Below are positions 8,935 through 19,061 of a stretch of DNA of 64,000 nucleotides, piece after piece; within the stretch, counting starts at the first letter, position 1; the number at the start of each line of letters is the position of its first letter. The DNA is from Kalaharituber pfeilii (taxonomy: Eukaryota; Ascomycota; Pezizomycetes; Pezizales; Pezizaceae). A model generated the notes under the pieces. That model was not told the DNA's origin. It saw only the letters and a list, made by a program, of their open reading frames with translations, and did not search any database. The stretch covers positions 248,001 to 312,000 of the forward strand of contig WHUZ01000032.1 of NCBI GenBank assembly GCA_015179045.1. Direction: 5' to 3'. A program made the translations under genes and the position numbers.

Positions 8935-10370
8935 AAGGTGTGGATTATGGAGAACGGCTCGAGCGAAAAGGTAGCCCTATACCAAAATCCCGCCACCGTC
9001 CTTTCGCCTCCTGACGGTCTCCATCGCCCGCTCAATGGCCTGCTCCCGCATTCTTCGCTCGTTCTTCAATTCAACAGGTTAATACAATTAATCCGAAAAG
9101 TGGATCGGATGGAACGAAACAATCTTATTCAATTAAAAGTAAACGTGCCTGTAAAGTCCTCGTAAATGTAGCAAACACCGTGGAGTATGAATCCCATTCT
9201 AGGTCAGGAAAAGAGCAAGGTAATTTGCACCAGCCTCTAATCAAATCCAACCCATCAACAATAAACCTTTGAAACCTGAAGAACGGACCGGAAGAATCCT
9301 CAACGAAGAGGGGCTCCCAAGTATTCAGCTATTTGTCTGCGTCTTTTGCAAGCCCAATTAAGCGGCAGTCGCCTAGCATTCCAACAACTATTCATCTTTT
9401 ACCATTAGATGACGGTATCACCGGAAAACCTACTTGTCATATTTGCGAGATCTCTCCAATAATTGGAGTCCAGGCGAATATATACATGTCCCTGGCTCTA
9501 CCGTTTTAAAGCTTTGTAGGAAGCAAATCCTGTCTACGATAATGGGTTAGAAGAGGATCATCAAGAAAGATCTTGCTTCCCCTAAGGGCTTGGTATGAGA
9601 CCACTTGCTTCCCCATATAATTGACCTTGTCCATAATCCTATCCTCACAGGTTCAGATGTCTAGCTAGATATCACTTTTAATACTAATTTCAGAGGCTCC
9701 TCACAATGTTTTGATAGTGCTCCGCATGCCATCCTTCTCTTTGCAATCGTAATAAAGTGCCTTGCATGCAAACTAGCCTATGTCAACAGAAATAATTCAT
9801 CAGAAGACGCTATGGAAAACCTACTGCTGCATCTCCCACTAATACCTTTCCCACCCCAAAACTCAAAACCTCCACATAAGTTGATTTATCTTCCCTTCAC
9901 TTTTTCGAACCCGTCTTTTATGTCGGTTTTCACGCATTTCACGCTTCAGTGTGAACTTTAATTTCCTGATTATTCGTTAGTTTTGTAAAGCGAATGTCCT
10001 TACAACCGTACCGATTCAGCTGCAAGCAGCCTTCCTGCAACCTTGTTAAACCCAGGGCAGGTGAACTTTGCGTCATTGGGGTTTAGCTCGTTGGTTACTC
10101 TTAGAATCTGCGCAGTACTTTTTCGGTCACATAACCCCGCATGCAGGCTACCAGCCTATGGCAGGGAGAATCTGAGTAAGTTAGTATCTAAATAAGATGC
10201 CACTGATAGAGAAGAGTTGCCTAGCTGCCACAAAAGCCTCTATATTGAGGACATCGGAACTTTTGATGTGACATTCCCCGCGTAGCCCAGAACATAATAA
10301 AGAAGTGCTTATGAGGAGAACAGATAACTGTCGAGAGAAAAGGGTGGCCAAGGGGATGAGGGATGTAGCA
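8935..10370. other. No functional gene seen; contains a block related to 32.66 kb
   Basis: The stretch has no convincing open frame. Bases 9781-9885 are similar to 32663-32766, with shared words such as GGAAAACCTACTGCT and CTCCACATAAG or its near-match, at roughly 75-80% by eye. This marks a diverged duplication of a short exon-like segment. Confidence 0.4.
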
Positions 10371-10430
10371 GTGATGTGGGTTCGATAAATGATATAAAAA
10401 AAAAAAAAAAAAAAAAAAGTGATGTGGGTT
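10371..10430 (+). mobile_element. Minimal LINE tail (13 bp plus A23) with 12-bp target duplication
   Basis: GTGATGTGGGTT at 10371-10382 and 10419-10430 flank CGATAAATGATAT followed by 23 A. This is the structure left by target-primed reverse transcription that stopped almost at once. Confidence 0.7.
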
Positions 10431-10964
10431 AAGGCCCACAAGGGGTTGAAAGGCAAGGAGGAGGCCAATAGGGCAGCACGGCTGGCATACTTTCTCCCTT
10501 AATGGAAGGCAGACATGAGGGCATCGACAAAGAGGCGACAGGAGGATAGAAACTGGCAGGCCCAGCTAGCGACTGCTCCAGAGGCTGAGCATCCTGGTAC
10601 GTACATTGGGAGGCACTCTGGGAGGGAAAGGCCTGAGAGCCTGGAGGTTTAGGGATCGGTAAGGCGGAGGGCCCGGAATGCCGATGGTACGGAATGGAGG
10701 AGGAAACAACAGAAGACATACGGCCCAGGGGTGAGGTATGGAGGAGAAGATAGGCAGAGAGATGGGACGCGATTAGAACACCACCAGCAGGAAAGGAGGA
10801 CGAACCGGACCCACTGGTGGAATTGATGAGCTGGGTAGAAAGATGAGACTTCACATTGGCGATAGATTTTGTTTTGTTATTTACTAACTTTATTTTTATT
10901 TTTCTACTTCGTTATTTTTAGTTTTCTGTTTATCTCCTATGTAATTACAGTCTCGAAATACAAT
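10431..10964. other. GC-richer, Ser/Pro-coding-like stretch and AT-rich flank, no gene supported
   Basis: The minus strand is open for about 140 codons (10854-10429) with many Ser and Pro residues but has no ATG at its start and no recognisable domain. It could be an exon remnant cut by the LINE tail at 10383. Confidence 0.3.
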
Positions 10965-11576
10965 TAATCTTGTTGTAGCCGCTAAGGCGGCATTACAAGT
11001 AATAGAATTTTTTTTTTTTTTCTTTCTTTTTTTTTTTTTTTAAAAAAAAACCAGATACATGTTATCATTGAGTCAATTTTTTGTCCATTCTGTTGCCATA
11101 GTGTATTACTTGAAGAACGCACGTTCAGACAGAACATGGTTGTAAAAGAATGATGGGATGGTGGGATACGATAGGAACGGTAAGTTGCCCAGGAAGGGGT
11201 CACACTCTGCGCAAGGGTTGACACGAACATGGGTTGCCTGCTCGTACCTCAACGCCGGTGGTTACGCCTAACTGGTAGAGATTTAATGCAGGAAAGGGAA
11301 TTAATTTGATTTTATTATTAAGAGTAGGTAAGGACAGCGTTGAATGTGTTCCTTTTCCATATGCGATGAATGTTGTTTTTTCTGTTTCCCTCTGCAAAAT
11401 GAAGGATGGATTTCGCAGAGCTCTCTGGTTGGTAATTTGACTGCCAAGCCCAGTGCACACTTGTAAATCACGTGAGCTGCAACCGTATGTCTCGCCTGCA
11501 ATGTCAGCAACAGATGTGTTGGCACAAAGATTAATATATTTCTTTTTTGCTGTGGTCAGCAACATACCTGCTCAGC

Positions 11577-11903
11577 TAGCTTAGTGGGAAAGAGCACACA
11601 CGTTACTGTTGCAACAGGTGAATGTAGCCTGAGCGATGTAATATGAAGAAAGATGATGACTCACTTACATCCTTCATATTAGACATGACTATGGGATTTA
11701 TACATTCTCCGCCCTTGGTGTGCTCCTAGTGAGACTTGGCCAAACCCGTAGGTCCCCAATCCGCGCGATGTGCGGGTTGCACCTGCAGCGGTGTAACCAT
11801 GTGGAGTACCCACAAGTTAGGAGACAGCACTGTCTGGTAACTTGTGTATAAGTTGTAATGGGTGTGTGTTCGAACCATGCACTGAACAGGTATCTTTTTT
11901 TTT
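11577..11903 (+). ncRNA. Split tRNA-like / Pol III signals in copy A
   Basis: A perfect A-box-like word TAGCTTAGTGGG (11577-11588), a B-box-like TGTTCGAACC (11867-11876) inside a T-arm-like hairpin, and a T9 run (11895-11903) as in a Pol III terminator. The two boxes are about 280 bp apart. Between them is a hairpin TAATATGAAG / CTTCATATTA (11639-11648 and 11672-11681). See copy B for the counterpart. Confidence 0.4.
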
Positions 11904-12146
11904 ATTTGGTTAGTATCTTAAGTTGTTTAAATAATTACCTCTATTAAGAATAGGAGAGCTGGGTTTTACAAAATACAAATGATATCGTATCAATTCGGTA
12001 GTAAGACAGTACCCTATCGTCGGACAGTATTCGCGTAAAATGGTGGTAAATTATGCCATTATCAGTGGCTCACCAATAAGACAGTATGGTAGAATTTCCT
12101 CAGCGAGTCATAACTCGATCTAGATGTAGAGGCAGAGGAAAGCGAC

Positions 12147-12212
12147 AATGAGGATTGCGGTAAGCGAGTAATGATAAAAAAAAAAAAAAAAAAAAAAAAA
12201 AAATGAGGATTG
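12147..12212 (+). mobile_element. Minimal LINE tail (18 bp plus A26) with 11-bp target duplication
   Basis: AATGAGGATTG at 12147-12157 and 12202-12212 flank CGGTAAGCGAGTAATGAT plus 26 A. Copy B at about 14848-14865 has the uninterrupted sequence with a single AATGAGGATTG, so the empty site is preserved in this window. Confidence 0.85.
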
Positions 12213-12563
12213 GAAATATATCACATGAGGAGGAGGAGTAGTCTCGTAACCAGTTGCGAGATTATGGTGCCGGAAGTTAAAAGCGGACATGAAAATTGCG
12301 ATACAACTAACCCAACGCAAAACCTATCAACAACCACAGCATGACATGAATTAAGGTAGAAATATCAAAAATCGATAGTATTTGAGATACTCTATCACTC
12401 TATGATTTTTTCATGGCGAAATTTTTATTCGTTGTAAAACTGATAAGGTTCAAAGTTTTTTGCTTTGTTAGGAAATCTACCAGATGTTACATGCCAAGCC
12501 TCATACAAAAATGGATTAGTCATCAAAGGGCTCCCCCTTTCGCACCCACCTGTGGCTCTAATA

Positions 12564-13146
12564 GAGACCTTCCGCAACGCCGTCTAGACGGCGCTGCCGG
12601 TCTAGAGTAGACGGGAACCCCCCGTTTTTACGTCTAGAACTTTGAACCACTATAGCATCTCAACGAACACTCGGATTTTATTGTTGAAGATATCTATTGA
12701 TAGCTGAAAGTCTCTACTTTACCGTGATACCATGAGTTCTTCAAGAAATACACAAGAAGCTCTGACAAATAAGAGATTGCTGGAGGCATCACAAACCGCC
12801 CTGCCGAGCCAATTTCTTAGCGCCGATGCAACAACTGAGCAGCAACAACAAGCAACAAATTCTCAGCTGCCAGAAGCTGAGAATTTGTGTTCCTGCTAAC
12901 AGGTGCCGCAGTCGCAGTTTCTGGATGCGCTGATATTGAAATCTCAGTATAAGTTGTGAAGGCATTGTCACTTGATGTCTTTGGTAGTCCACAAAGTTAC
13001 TTTGTCTACGTGGTTGAAGATGCAACACTCCTCTTTTTTCCGACCCCTGTCAGTTTAAAATTTTGCGGAAGGTCTTTTGGGCCGTCTAGACCGCACCCTG
13101 GTCAAGTGGCGTTTTCGGCCGTCTAGACGGCGTTGCGGAAGGTCTC
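12564..13146. mobile_element. 583-bp MITE with perfect 29-bp inverted ends
   Basis: Ends start GAGACCTTCCGCAACGCCGT and are identical for 29 bp (12564-12592 and 13118-13146). It is flanked by TAATA (12559-12563 and 13147-13151), a 5-bp target duplication; TA or TAA are shorter readings of the same flanks. The palindrome CGTCTAGACG sits in both ends and related copies occur inside. A 55-codon open stretch from ATG 12731 may be the remains of a coding sequence. The insertion split the end of the transposase frame. Confidence 0.85.
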
Positions 13147-13541
13147 TAATATACATGATTTTCAAAGGCCTCTGTACCATATTGATGGTCATCTTTATAT
13201 GCCTGCATAATACGGAGGCACTTATTATAATAATGCCAAACAGAGATATCTGAAATAGAAAGAAGAGCCTTGGGTATCGTTTCTCGTAAACCTGCTAAAG
13301 AATACCCACAGTTCTCACGAGTATATTTTTTTGCTGCACCCCAAAATAGCTCTATAAAATTCATTTCACAATGAAATCGAGGGTAAAATAAAACAATATA
13401 TCCCTGCGCCTCAATCATTTCTTGTAACTTACCCTTTTGCTCTCTGAAATCTCGCTCATTTGCTAGTAAACGACGTGCACAGTAGATTGCGACCGTGTAA
13501 GCGACCTGAAAAGTGCGATTGCTCACAATTCTTACCAGCAA
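13147..13541 (-). pseudogene. C-terminal fragment of an IS630/Tc1-like DDE transposase
   Basis: About 130 codons are open. The segment FYPRFHCEMNFIELFWGAAKKYT carries the N-x-I-E-x-x-W pattern that holds the third catalytic acid of the IS630-Tc1-mariner superfamily, and the neighbouring CARRLLANERDF and tail QAYKDDHQYG are typical of a common fungal transposase family. The first two catalytic aspartates and the DNA-binding N-terminus are absent. On the far side of the nested MITE (below 12559) the minus strand reads SHRWVRKGEP, the expected continuation, now behind a stop codon. It cannot be active. Confidence 0.8.
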
Positions 13542-13616
13542 ATTGACACATATGGTGCTGCTTACTAATACGGGCTGGCAATGTTACAATATGTCCGCTC
13601 TTAACTTCCGGCACCA

Positions 13617-14906
13617 TAATCTTGTTGTAGCCGCCAAGGCGGTGTTACAAGTAATAGTATTTTTTTTTTTTTTTTTTTTTAAAAAAAAAGACACATGTTA
13701 TCATTGAGTCAATTTTTGTCCATTCTTTTGCCATAGTGTATAACTTGAAGAACACACGTTCAAGAGACAGAACCTGGTTGTAAAAGAATGATGGGATGGT
13801 GGGGTAGGATAGGAACGGTAAGTTGCCCAGGAAGGGGTCACCTACATACACACTCTGCGCAAGGGTTGACACGAACATGGGTTGCCTGCTCGTACCTTAA
13901 CGCCGGGTGGTTACGCCTAACTGGTAGAGATTTAATGCGGGGAAGGGAATTAATTTGATTTTATTATTGAGAGTGGGTAAGGACAGCGTTGAATGTGTTC
14001 CTTTTCTATATGCGATGAATGTTGTTTTTTCTGTTTCCCATTGCAAAATGAAGGATGGATTTCGCAGAGCTCTCTGGTTGGTTTGACTGCCAAGCCCAGT
14101 GCACACTTGTAAATCACGTGAGCTGCAACCGTATGTCTCGCCTGCAATGTCAGCAACAGATGTGTTCGCACAAACATTAATATATTTTTTTTTTTATGCT
14201 GTTGCAACATACCTGCTCAGCTAGCTTAGTGGGAAGAGCACACACACACTGTTGCAACAGGTCATAAATCCTGAGTGTATGTAATATAGAAAAAGCACGA
14301 TGACTCATCTACATCGCTATATTACATACGCATTGTTTCAATAGACCTCTAGGCATTCTCTCCCTTGGTTGTACTCTTAGTGAGACTTGGCCAACCCCGT
14401 ACCTAGGTTCCCAATCCGCGCGATGTGCGGCTTGTACCTGCGTAGGTGTTACCATGTGGAGTATCATACCTACCATAGTAGTCTGGTTACTAGTACCAGT
14501 TAGGTAGGGGAGAGCAATGTTTGGTAGCTTGTATAATGTGTGATAGTTGCAGGTTCGAACCCTGCACTGAACAGGTATCTTTTTTATTTAGTATCTTAAG
14601 TTTTGCTATCTTAAGTTGTTCAACTAATTACCTCTATCAAGAATAGGAGAGCTGGTATTACAAAATGCAAATGATATCGTATTAATTCGGTAGTAAGACA
14701 GTACCCTATCGCCGGACAGTATTCGCTAGTGAGAAAATAAAATGGTGGTAAATTATGCCATTATCAGTGGCTCACCAACAAGACAGTAATGGTAAAATTT
14801 CCTCAGCGAGTCAATACTCGATCTAGATGCAGAGGCAGAGGGAAGCGACAATGAGGATTGGAAATATATCACATGAGGAGGAGTAGTCTCGTAACCAGTT
14901 GCGAGA
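13617..14906 (+). repeat. Direct repeat copy B (1.3 kb)
   Basis: Collinear with copy A (10965-12261), without the LINE tail. Its last bases form the palindrome TAGTCTCG...CGAGACTA (14884-14909), which contains the 15-base core of the micro-insertions. It begins at the right inverted end of the transposase element. Confidence 0.85.
14222..14585 (+). ncRNA. Split tRNA-like / Pol III signals in copy B
   Basis: A-box-like TAGCTTAGTGGG (14222-14233) inside a D-arm-like GCTTAGTGGGAAGAGC, B-box GGTTCGAACCC (14552-14562) inside a perfect 5-bp T-arm stem (GCAGG/CCTGC), followed by ACTGAAC that can pair at 5 of 7 positions with GCTCAGC before the A box, and a T6 run at 14580-14585. The halves are 318 bp apart. 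The spacer holds a perfect 13-bp hairpin (14277-14289 with 14317-14329). It is either a tRNA-derived element with a large insert or a Pol III RNA; a working tRNA is unlikely. Confidence 0.4.
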
Positions 14907-17119
14907 CTACAGGAAAAGGTACACTGGTCACGTACTACTTGTAAGCAGAGCATGTCCGCTCATAAGAAATTACCGCTCATGAGACAGTATTTTAGGGGTC
15001 GCCGGATTGCACGTTCGTCATAAGACAGCACTCTGAGGACCGAATTAATATGGTACTTTATGAATGAACTGTCAAGCTAACGACCTCAATCTGCATGAGA
15101 TTATAGCCTTTTTCGCGCCCGGGCGCAGTGTCACTTACATACTGCGTCCTGGGCGCCTGGCGCAGCATGGGCATCATAGTCGTCCAGTGGCATCATGGGT
15201 CTCATGGGCATTCAATGTCAGCACGAGCATCCAGTAACATAGATAGTCTATACTCCAGTGAAGCCATAGAAGGGCACTGAAGGCTCTGTTTAACCTTGTA
15301 GAAGCCCCAGCTGGATGGTCGATCCTCATGAAGTAAATAAATTTGGCATACTCCCACGTTTCACACTTAAACGGGTAATCCTCGAATACCCTTGATCCGT
15401 GTAAGTTAACGCAAGCTGCCGTCTTCTCCGACCCCAGCGTCCCTAATTATGAACAAACACTTTTCTGTGACGTTTTGCTCCGGATGGCTACCCAGAGAGG
15501 ATCTGCCATATCATTCGCTCCATTCTTCTGACTGCGATGCTATCAAATGGAAGAAATTTCAGGAATAAATATCAACACCTGCTTCATTCTTGAATCAGTA
15601 AATTTACTAAATCATCTAACCCATTCTCAGCGCACTCCCAGTATGCAAAAAACAGAACACCAGTAATCCACCCAGTGGCCATGACAATAAAAAAGAAAAA
15701 ATAGGGAAAAAAAAGTACTTCTTGAGCAATAACTAATTAATTTCGATCCACTACATTATTTTATACGGAAACTGACCTGCCTACTATCCCTCTCCTCGAA
15801 ATATTCCATTACTTTCCTGGGCCTTCTCTAGTAGTATTTTCCTTTTTGGTTTCTTTCACCAGGTCGTAGTCGCCTAGCCTAGTTACCATAAATCCCCCAA
15901 CACATAACCTTGAAACAATACAAGATTTTGTAGGCACTCAATTTTCCGTGTCACACTTTTACTGGATAGTCGTAGTTTCATAATTGTGATTTTCTAACAG
16001 AGGGCTCCCATATGATGGAATATCTCCAGGGTCTATTTGTGACTAATCTTATCTAGGTGATTAAACTAGCCCTGACGAGAGTGGTTGCTCCGAAAGACAG
16101 AGAAAACACGTTTTGCACTATACTCGGTCGGATGTATCACCTGTATCACTATCGATATTGAGATTGGCCTAAACTACCTAGTTAGCGTAGCTAAGTAAGA
16201 TATCACCACAGTAAAGACTTGCCTTTGTGCGAGTGAGAATTGTGCGCTGGTGAGTCGTAGGCTCGCTGCCTAGAGGCTTGGAATCATGCTTTCAGAGTTC
16301 TGAGTTCAGAGCATTTGCTTGAGGCATACACAATAACTCGCTGTACTGTATGATGTGAGGGCGACAATACCCTTGGAGAACATCTGCACAAGAGGAGTTT
16401 GCACAGGTCTATGGACCTCATTTGGAGTTCATGTTGGGCTAAGGAAGGGGTGCGCGTTGTGTCACCTGGGTAGACGGCCAGAACTGATGGTTACAGAAGG
16501 AAACAAGCAGACGAAGCAATGGTGTACATCCCGTGTTTGCCACCAACTCAAGTGGACTGCTTGAATCACTGCTCTGGAAAATTAGAGCCCATATAGTTTG
16601 CAACTTACTTTGAAAATTTCCTCACAAGTTCCCCACAGGTGGCCCACACATAAACTCGTGCCCAGCAACCTTGGTTTGATGTTATTATTCACCGGCCTAG
16701 CATCGGCAGTGTAGTCTATGAGTGGCAGGCACAAGAAGAAATGCAGATGTCCCACTGGCAGTACTTGTCCAGGCAACTGTTACCCTTAGCATGAATCTCT
16801 AGATACATGACCGGCCCCGATCTCCGAGAGCCCGGCCCCGTACCGCGCATATACGTATTGACCAAAACGTACAGTAGCACAGTAGGGTACTGTACTCCAT
16901 TTTGGAACTGTGCAACAATAATTGAAACAAATTAACCGTTGGAAACACATTTGGTGCAAGAATAAGAAAACATAACCCGGAGCTAGACTGCTCCTGGTTG
17001 CTTTTTTCCATTTGCAATATTCAATTGAGTTTCGGGATTCAAGTAACATTGCATGCCGGCAGCTGATAGTAAGGTAGTTGCAACAAGAAACATAAAAAGT
17101 TTATTTCGTTAGGCCCATA
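14907..17119. other. No gene seen
   Basis: No coding signal. The first 200 bp after copy B still contain AAGACAGTA/GAGACAGTA words that recur inside the repeats (12002, 12079, 14694, 14780, 14981), so the repeat family may extend to about 15080. The rest is AT-rich and without structure I can name. Confidence 0.4.
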
Positions 17120-17531
17120 CAGTTTTCCCTTGCTATACCGGACCTCGTTGTACCGGAAACCTTGCTATACCGGATGCTCTCAGGTTGCTACATCCCGCTC
17201 CCATACAAAACCCTCTTGCTATACCGGACGCACTAAGAATACCGGACCGGACAGGAATTGCCAGGCACTTACCCCCTGTCTCCATACAAATAATATTTGC
17301 TATACCGGATACACTAACACTGATACGTCCAATCTTGGCTATCCCACATTGCATTCACCTTCAGATGCTTACTAAACTTAACATTACATAATAAAATTAG
17401 GCTGTCGTTGTTCCCAATTACATTAACTTTGCTAATTCTGTTTTGCCAAGCATTTTATTCTATAACGGAACCTTGCTATACCGGACGAAAAAGGCCAGAT
17501 TTTACAGATCCGGTATAGCAAGGGAAAACTG
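17120..17531. mobile_element. Pogo-like MITE (412 bp) with TA target duplication
   Basis: Ends CAGTTTTCCCTTGCTATACC and its exact reverse complement (about 24 bp), flanked by TA (17118-17119 and 17532-17533). CAGT-start termini with TA duplication are typical of the pogo/Tigger branch of Tc1-mariner. The word TTGCTATACCGGA occurs six times including the reversed right end (near 17129, 17163, 17216, 17297, 17470, 17508), probably transposase-binding sites. No transposase frame. Confidence 0.85.
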
Positions 17532-17533
17532 TA

Positions 17534-19061
17534 TTTGTTTGATCATCTTTTTCAATTTGTGGGGGATTGAATTCGATGGTCTTCACACCCAATCACTTTC
17601 CTAGCCTCGTAACCTAGTGTTTCCTTGCGGGTACTTATCTGCCTTTTTTGTCGATGTGCATACATGCAAACTATACTCATAGCCCGCGATGTGTGTCTTC
17701 TCGGGGCAAAAGGTCCACGTGCCAACTCAATGGGTGCACGTGAGCAGCGTTTAAGGGGAAGATGTTTAGCTTTTGCATACTCAATTGAATGCCCTGTTTT
17801 GCCGAATATCAACAGCATTAAACTAAATACCAACGGGCAGCATGAAAAAAGACAAACAGAAAACGCATTAGTATCAAGAAATAGTCACAATCCTAGTCCC
17901 GTAATCAGCACGCCCCTGTCCAGATTTTCCACAACCCATATTGACCTTGTCTACTAGTGGAAACATCGTCGACTAGTGTGGTTCACCTCTGATAACTAGT
18001 TCAATATCAGTCTTTGAGGTACGCAACACAGATTCTCGATATCTGTGCACGCAGTAACTCTATCCCACGACGAATAAGCCGCTTCATGTCTATAGCATCC
18101 GACGACGGGGCCGCAATCACTCGCCCTATAGCTCTTAGTAAATGAGTGCCACCAATATTTTGTTACGATCCACTTTGGGATGCTGCCGACATGCAACTAG
18201 CAAAACGGTTTTACCAGTTCATCCATATGAGATCACACCTAGTCTGGCTAAGTGCCCCAGATCCTGGATTCACCTACACGTAGATTGATGCCAGTGGCGG
18301 AAGCCTGAGCAATTGGTAACTGATTTCTTAGGCAGGCTCCATTTGTATTGCGATGCAATAATAGTCTGATTGGGATGACAGTATGAGTTAACAGCTGGGG
18401 AATCAATACACTTAGGACCGAAAACATTCGGAACAGTTGAATATTACTTGGAGAGCGAAACCAGTACTCAACTTCAGGATTGTGACAGATATGTGTACAC
18501 ATAAACAAAAGGGTTTCTGATACGCTACTCAATTCGTTCGCTTGGTATTCATTCCTCTGGCGGCATTGAAATATCTTCGCGCAAACCATGTCAGGAGTGA
18601 GCCAGCATATCCTTAGGAAGTAATGATGTTTTTATGCCACCCTTCCGAGCTGTTTTACACGCCCTTTCAAGGTCTTCTATGCACAGAGTCGCCGTCGGAT
18701 ATTGCAGAACCGATCCCACGATGTCCTGAACGACACCAAAGCAACACCACCGAATTGACTTTTGCATTTAGTTGAAATCTCGATCTGTATCTTTTCCATA
18801 TCACCCGACGTATAAGACACTTTTTCTTGCTGCAATCGTACCTCCAGGCTTTCTGGAAACTAATTCACAAAACTAGCCTAGCCGCGCCATCAGGTTCAGT
18901 GAGCAAGTGGGGTCTTTGAGTGTGAGGTCTGGTTGATTGTTAGCCAAGTGCAAGTAATTCCTTTCGTGGCCTGGGGCAGACATATTCAACATTCCCATCG
19001 CACATTCCCACCTTTAACCACAATCAACTCCGGATCCATAGGCGCCTTCCTCCCTATAGAC
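17534..19061. other. No gene seen; upstream region of the 19062 gene
   Basis: No supported frame. The last few hundred bases must hold the promoter of the following gene. Confidence 0.4.

Larger units (their letters stand above)
10965..12261 (+). repeat. Direct repeat copy A (1.3 kb)
   Basis: Collinear with copy B (13617-14906) from TAATCTTGTTGTAGCCGC through a T-rich/A-rich run, a conserved 600-bp middle and the end GTCTCGTAACCAGTTGCGAGA. The copies differ by scattered substitutions and small indels, so the duplication is not recent. Copy A carries an extra LINE tail at 12158-12201. It ends exactly where the inverted-repeat element at 12260 begins. Confidence 0.85.
12260..13621. mobile_element. 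DNA transposon relic with 31-bp inverted ends and a DDE transposase fragment
   Basis: The left end 12260-12290 (GATTATGGTGCCGGAAGTTA...) and the reverse complement of the right end 13591-13621 match at 30 of 31 bases. Inside are the C-terminal part of a transposase (13146-13541, minus) and a nested MITE (12564-13146). The element abuts copy A on the left and copy B on the right, so I could not find a simple target duplication. Confidence 0.75.

Noticed and set aside
14222..14585. A functional tRNA gene with a normal intron
   Set aside because: The halves are over 300 bp apart, the anticodon arm is not clean and the acceptor stem has two mismatches; reported as tRNA-like only.
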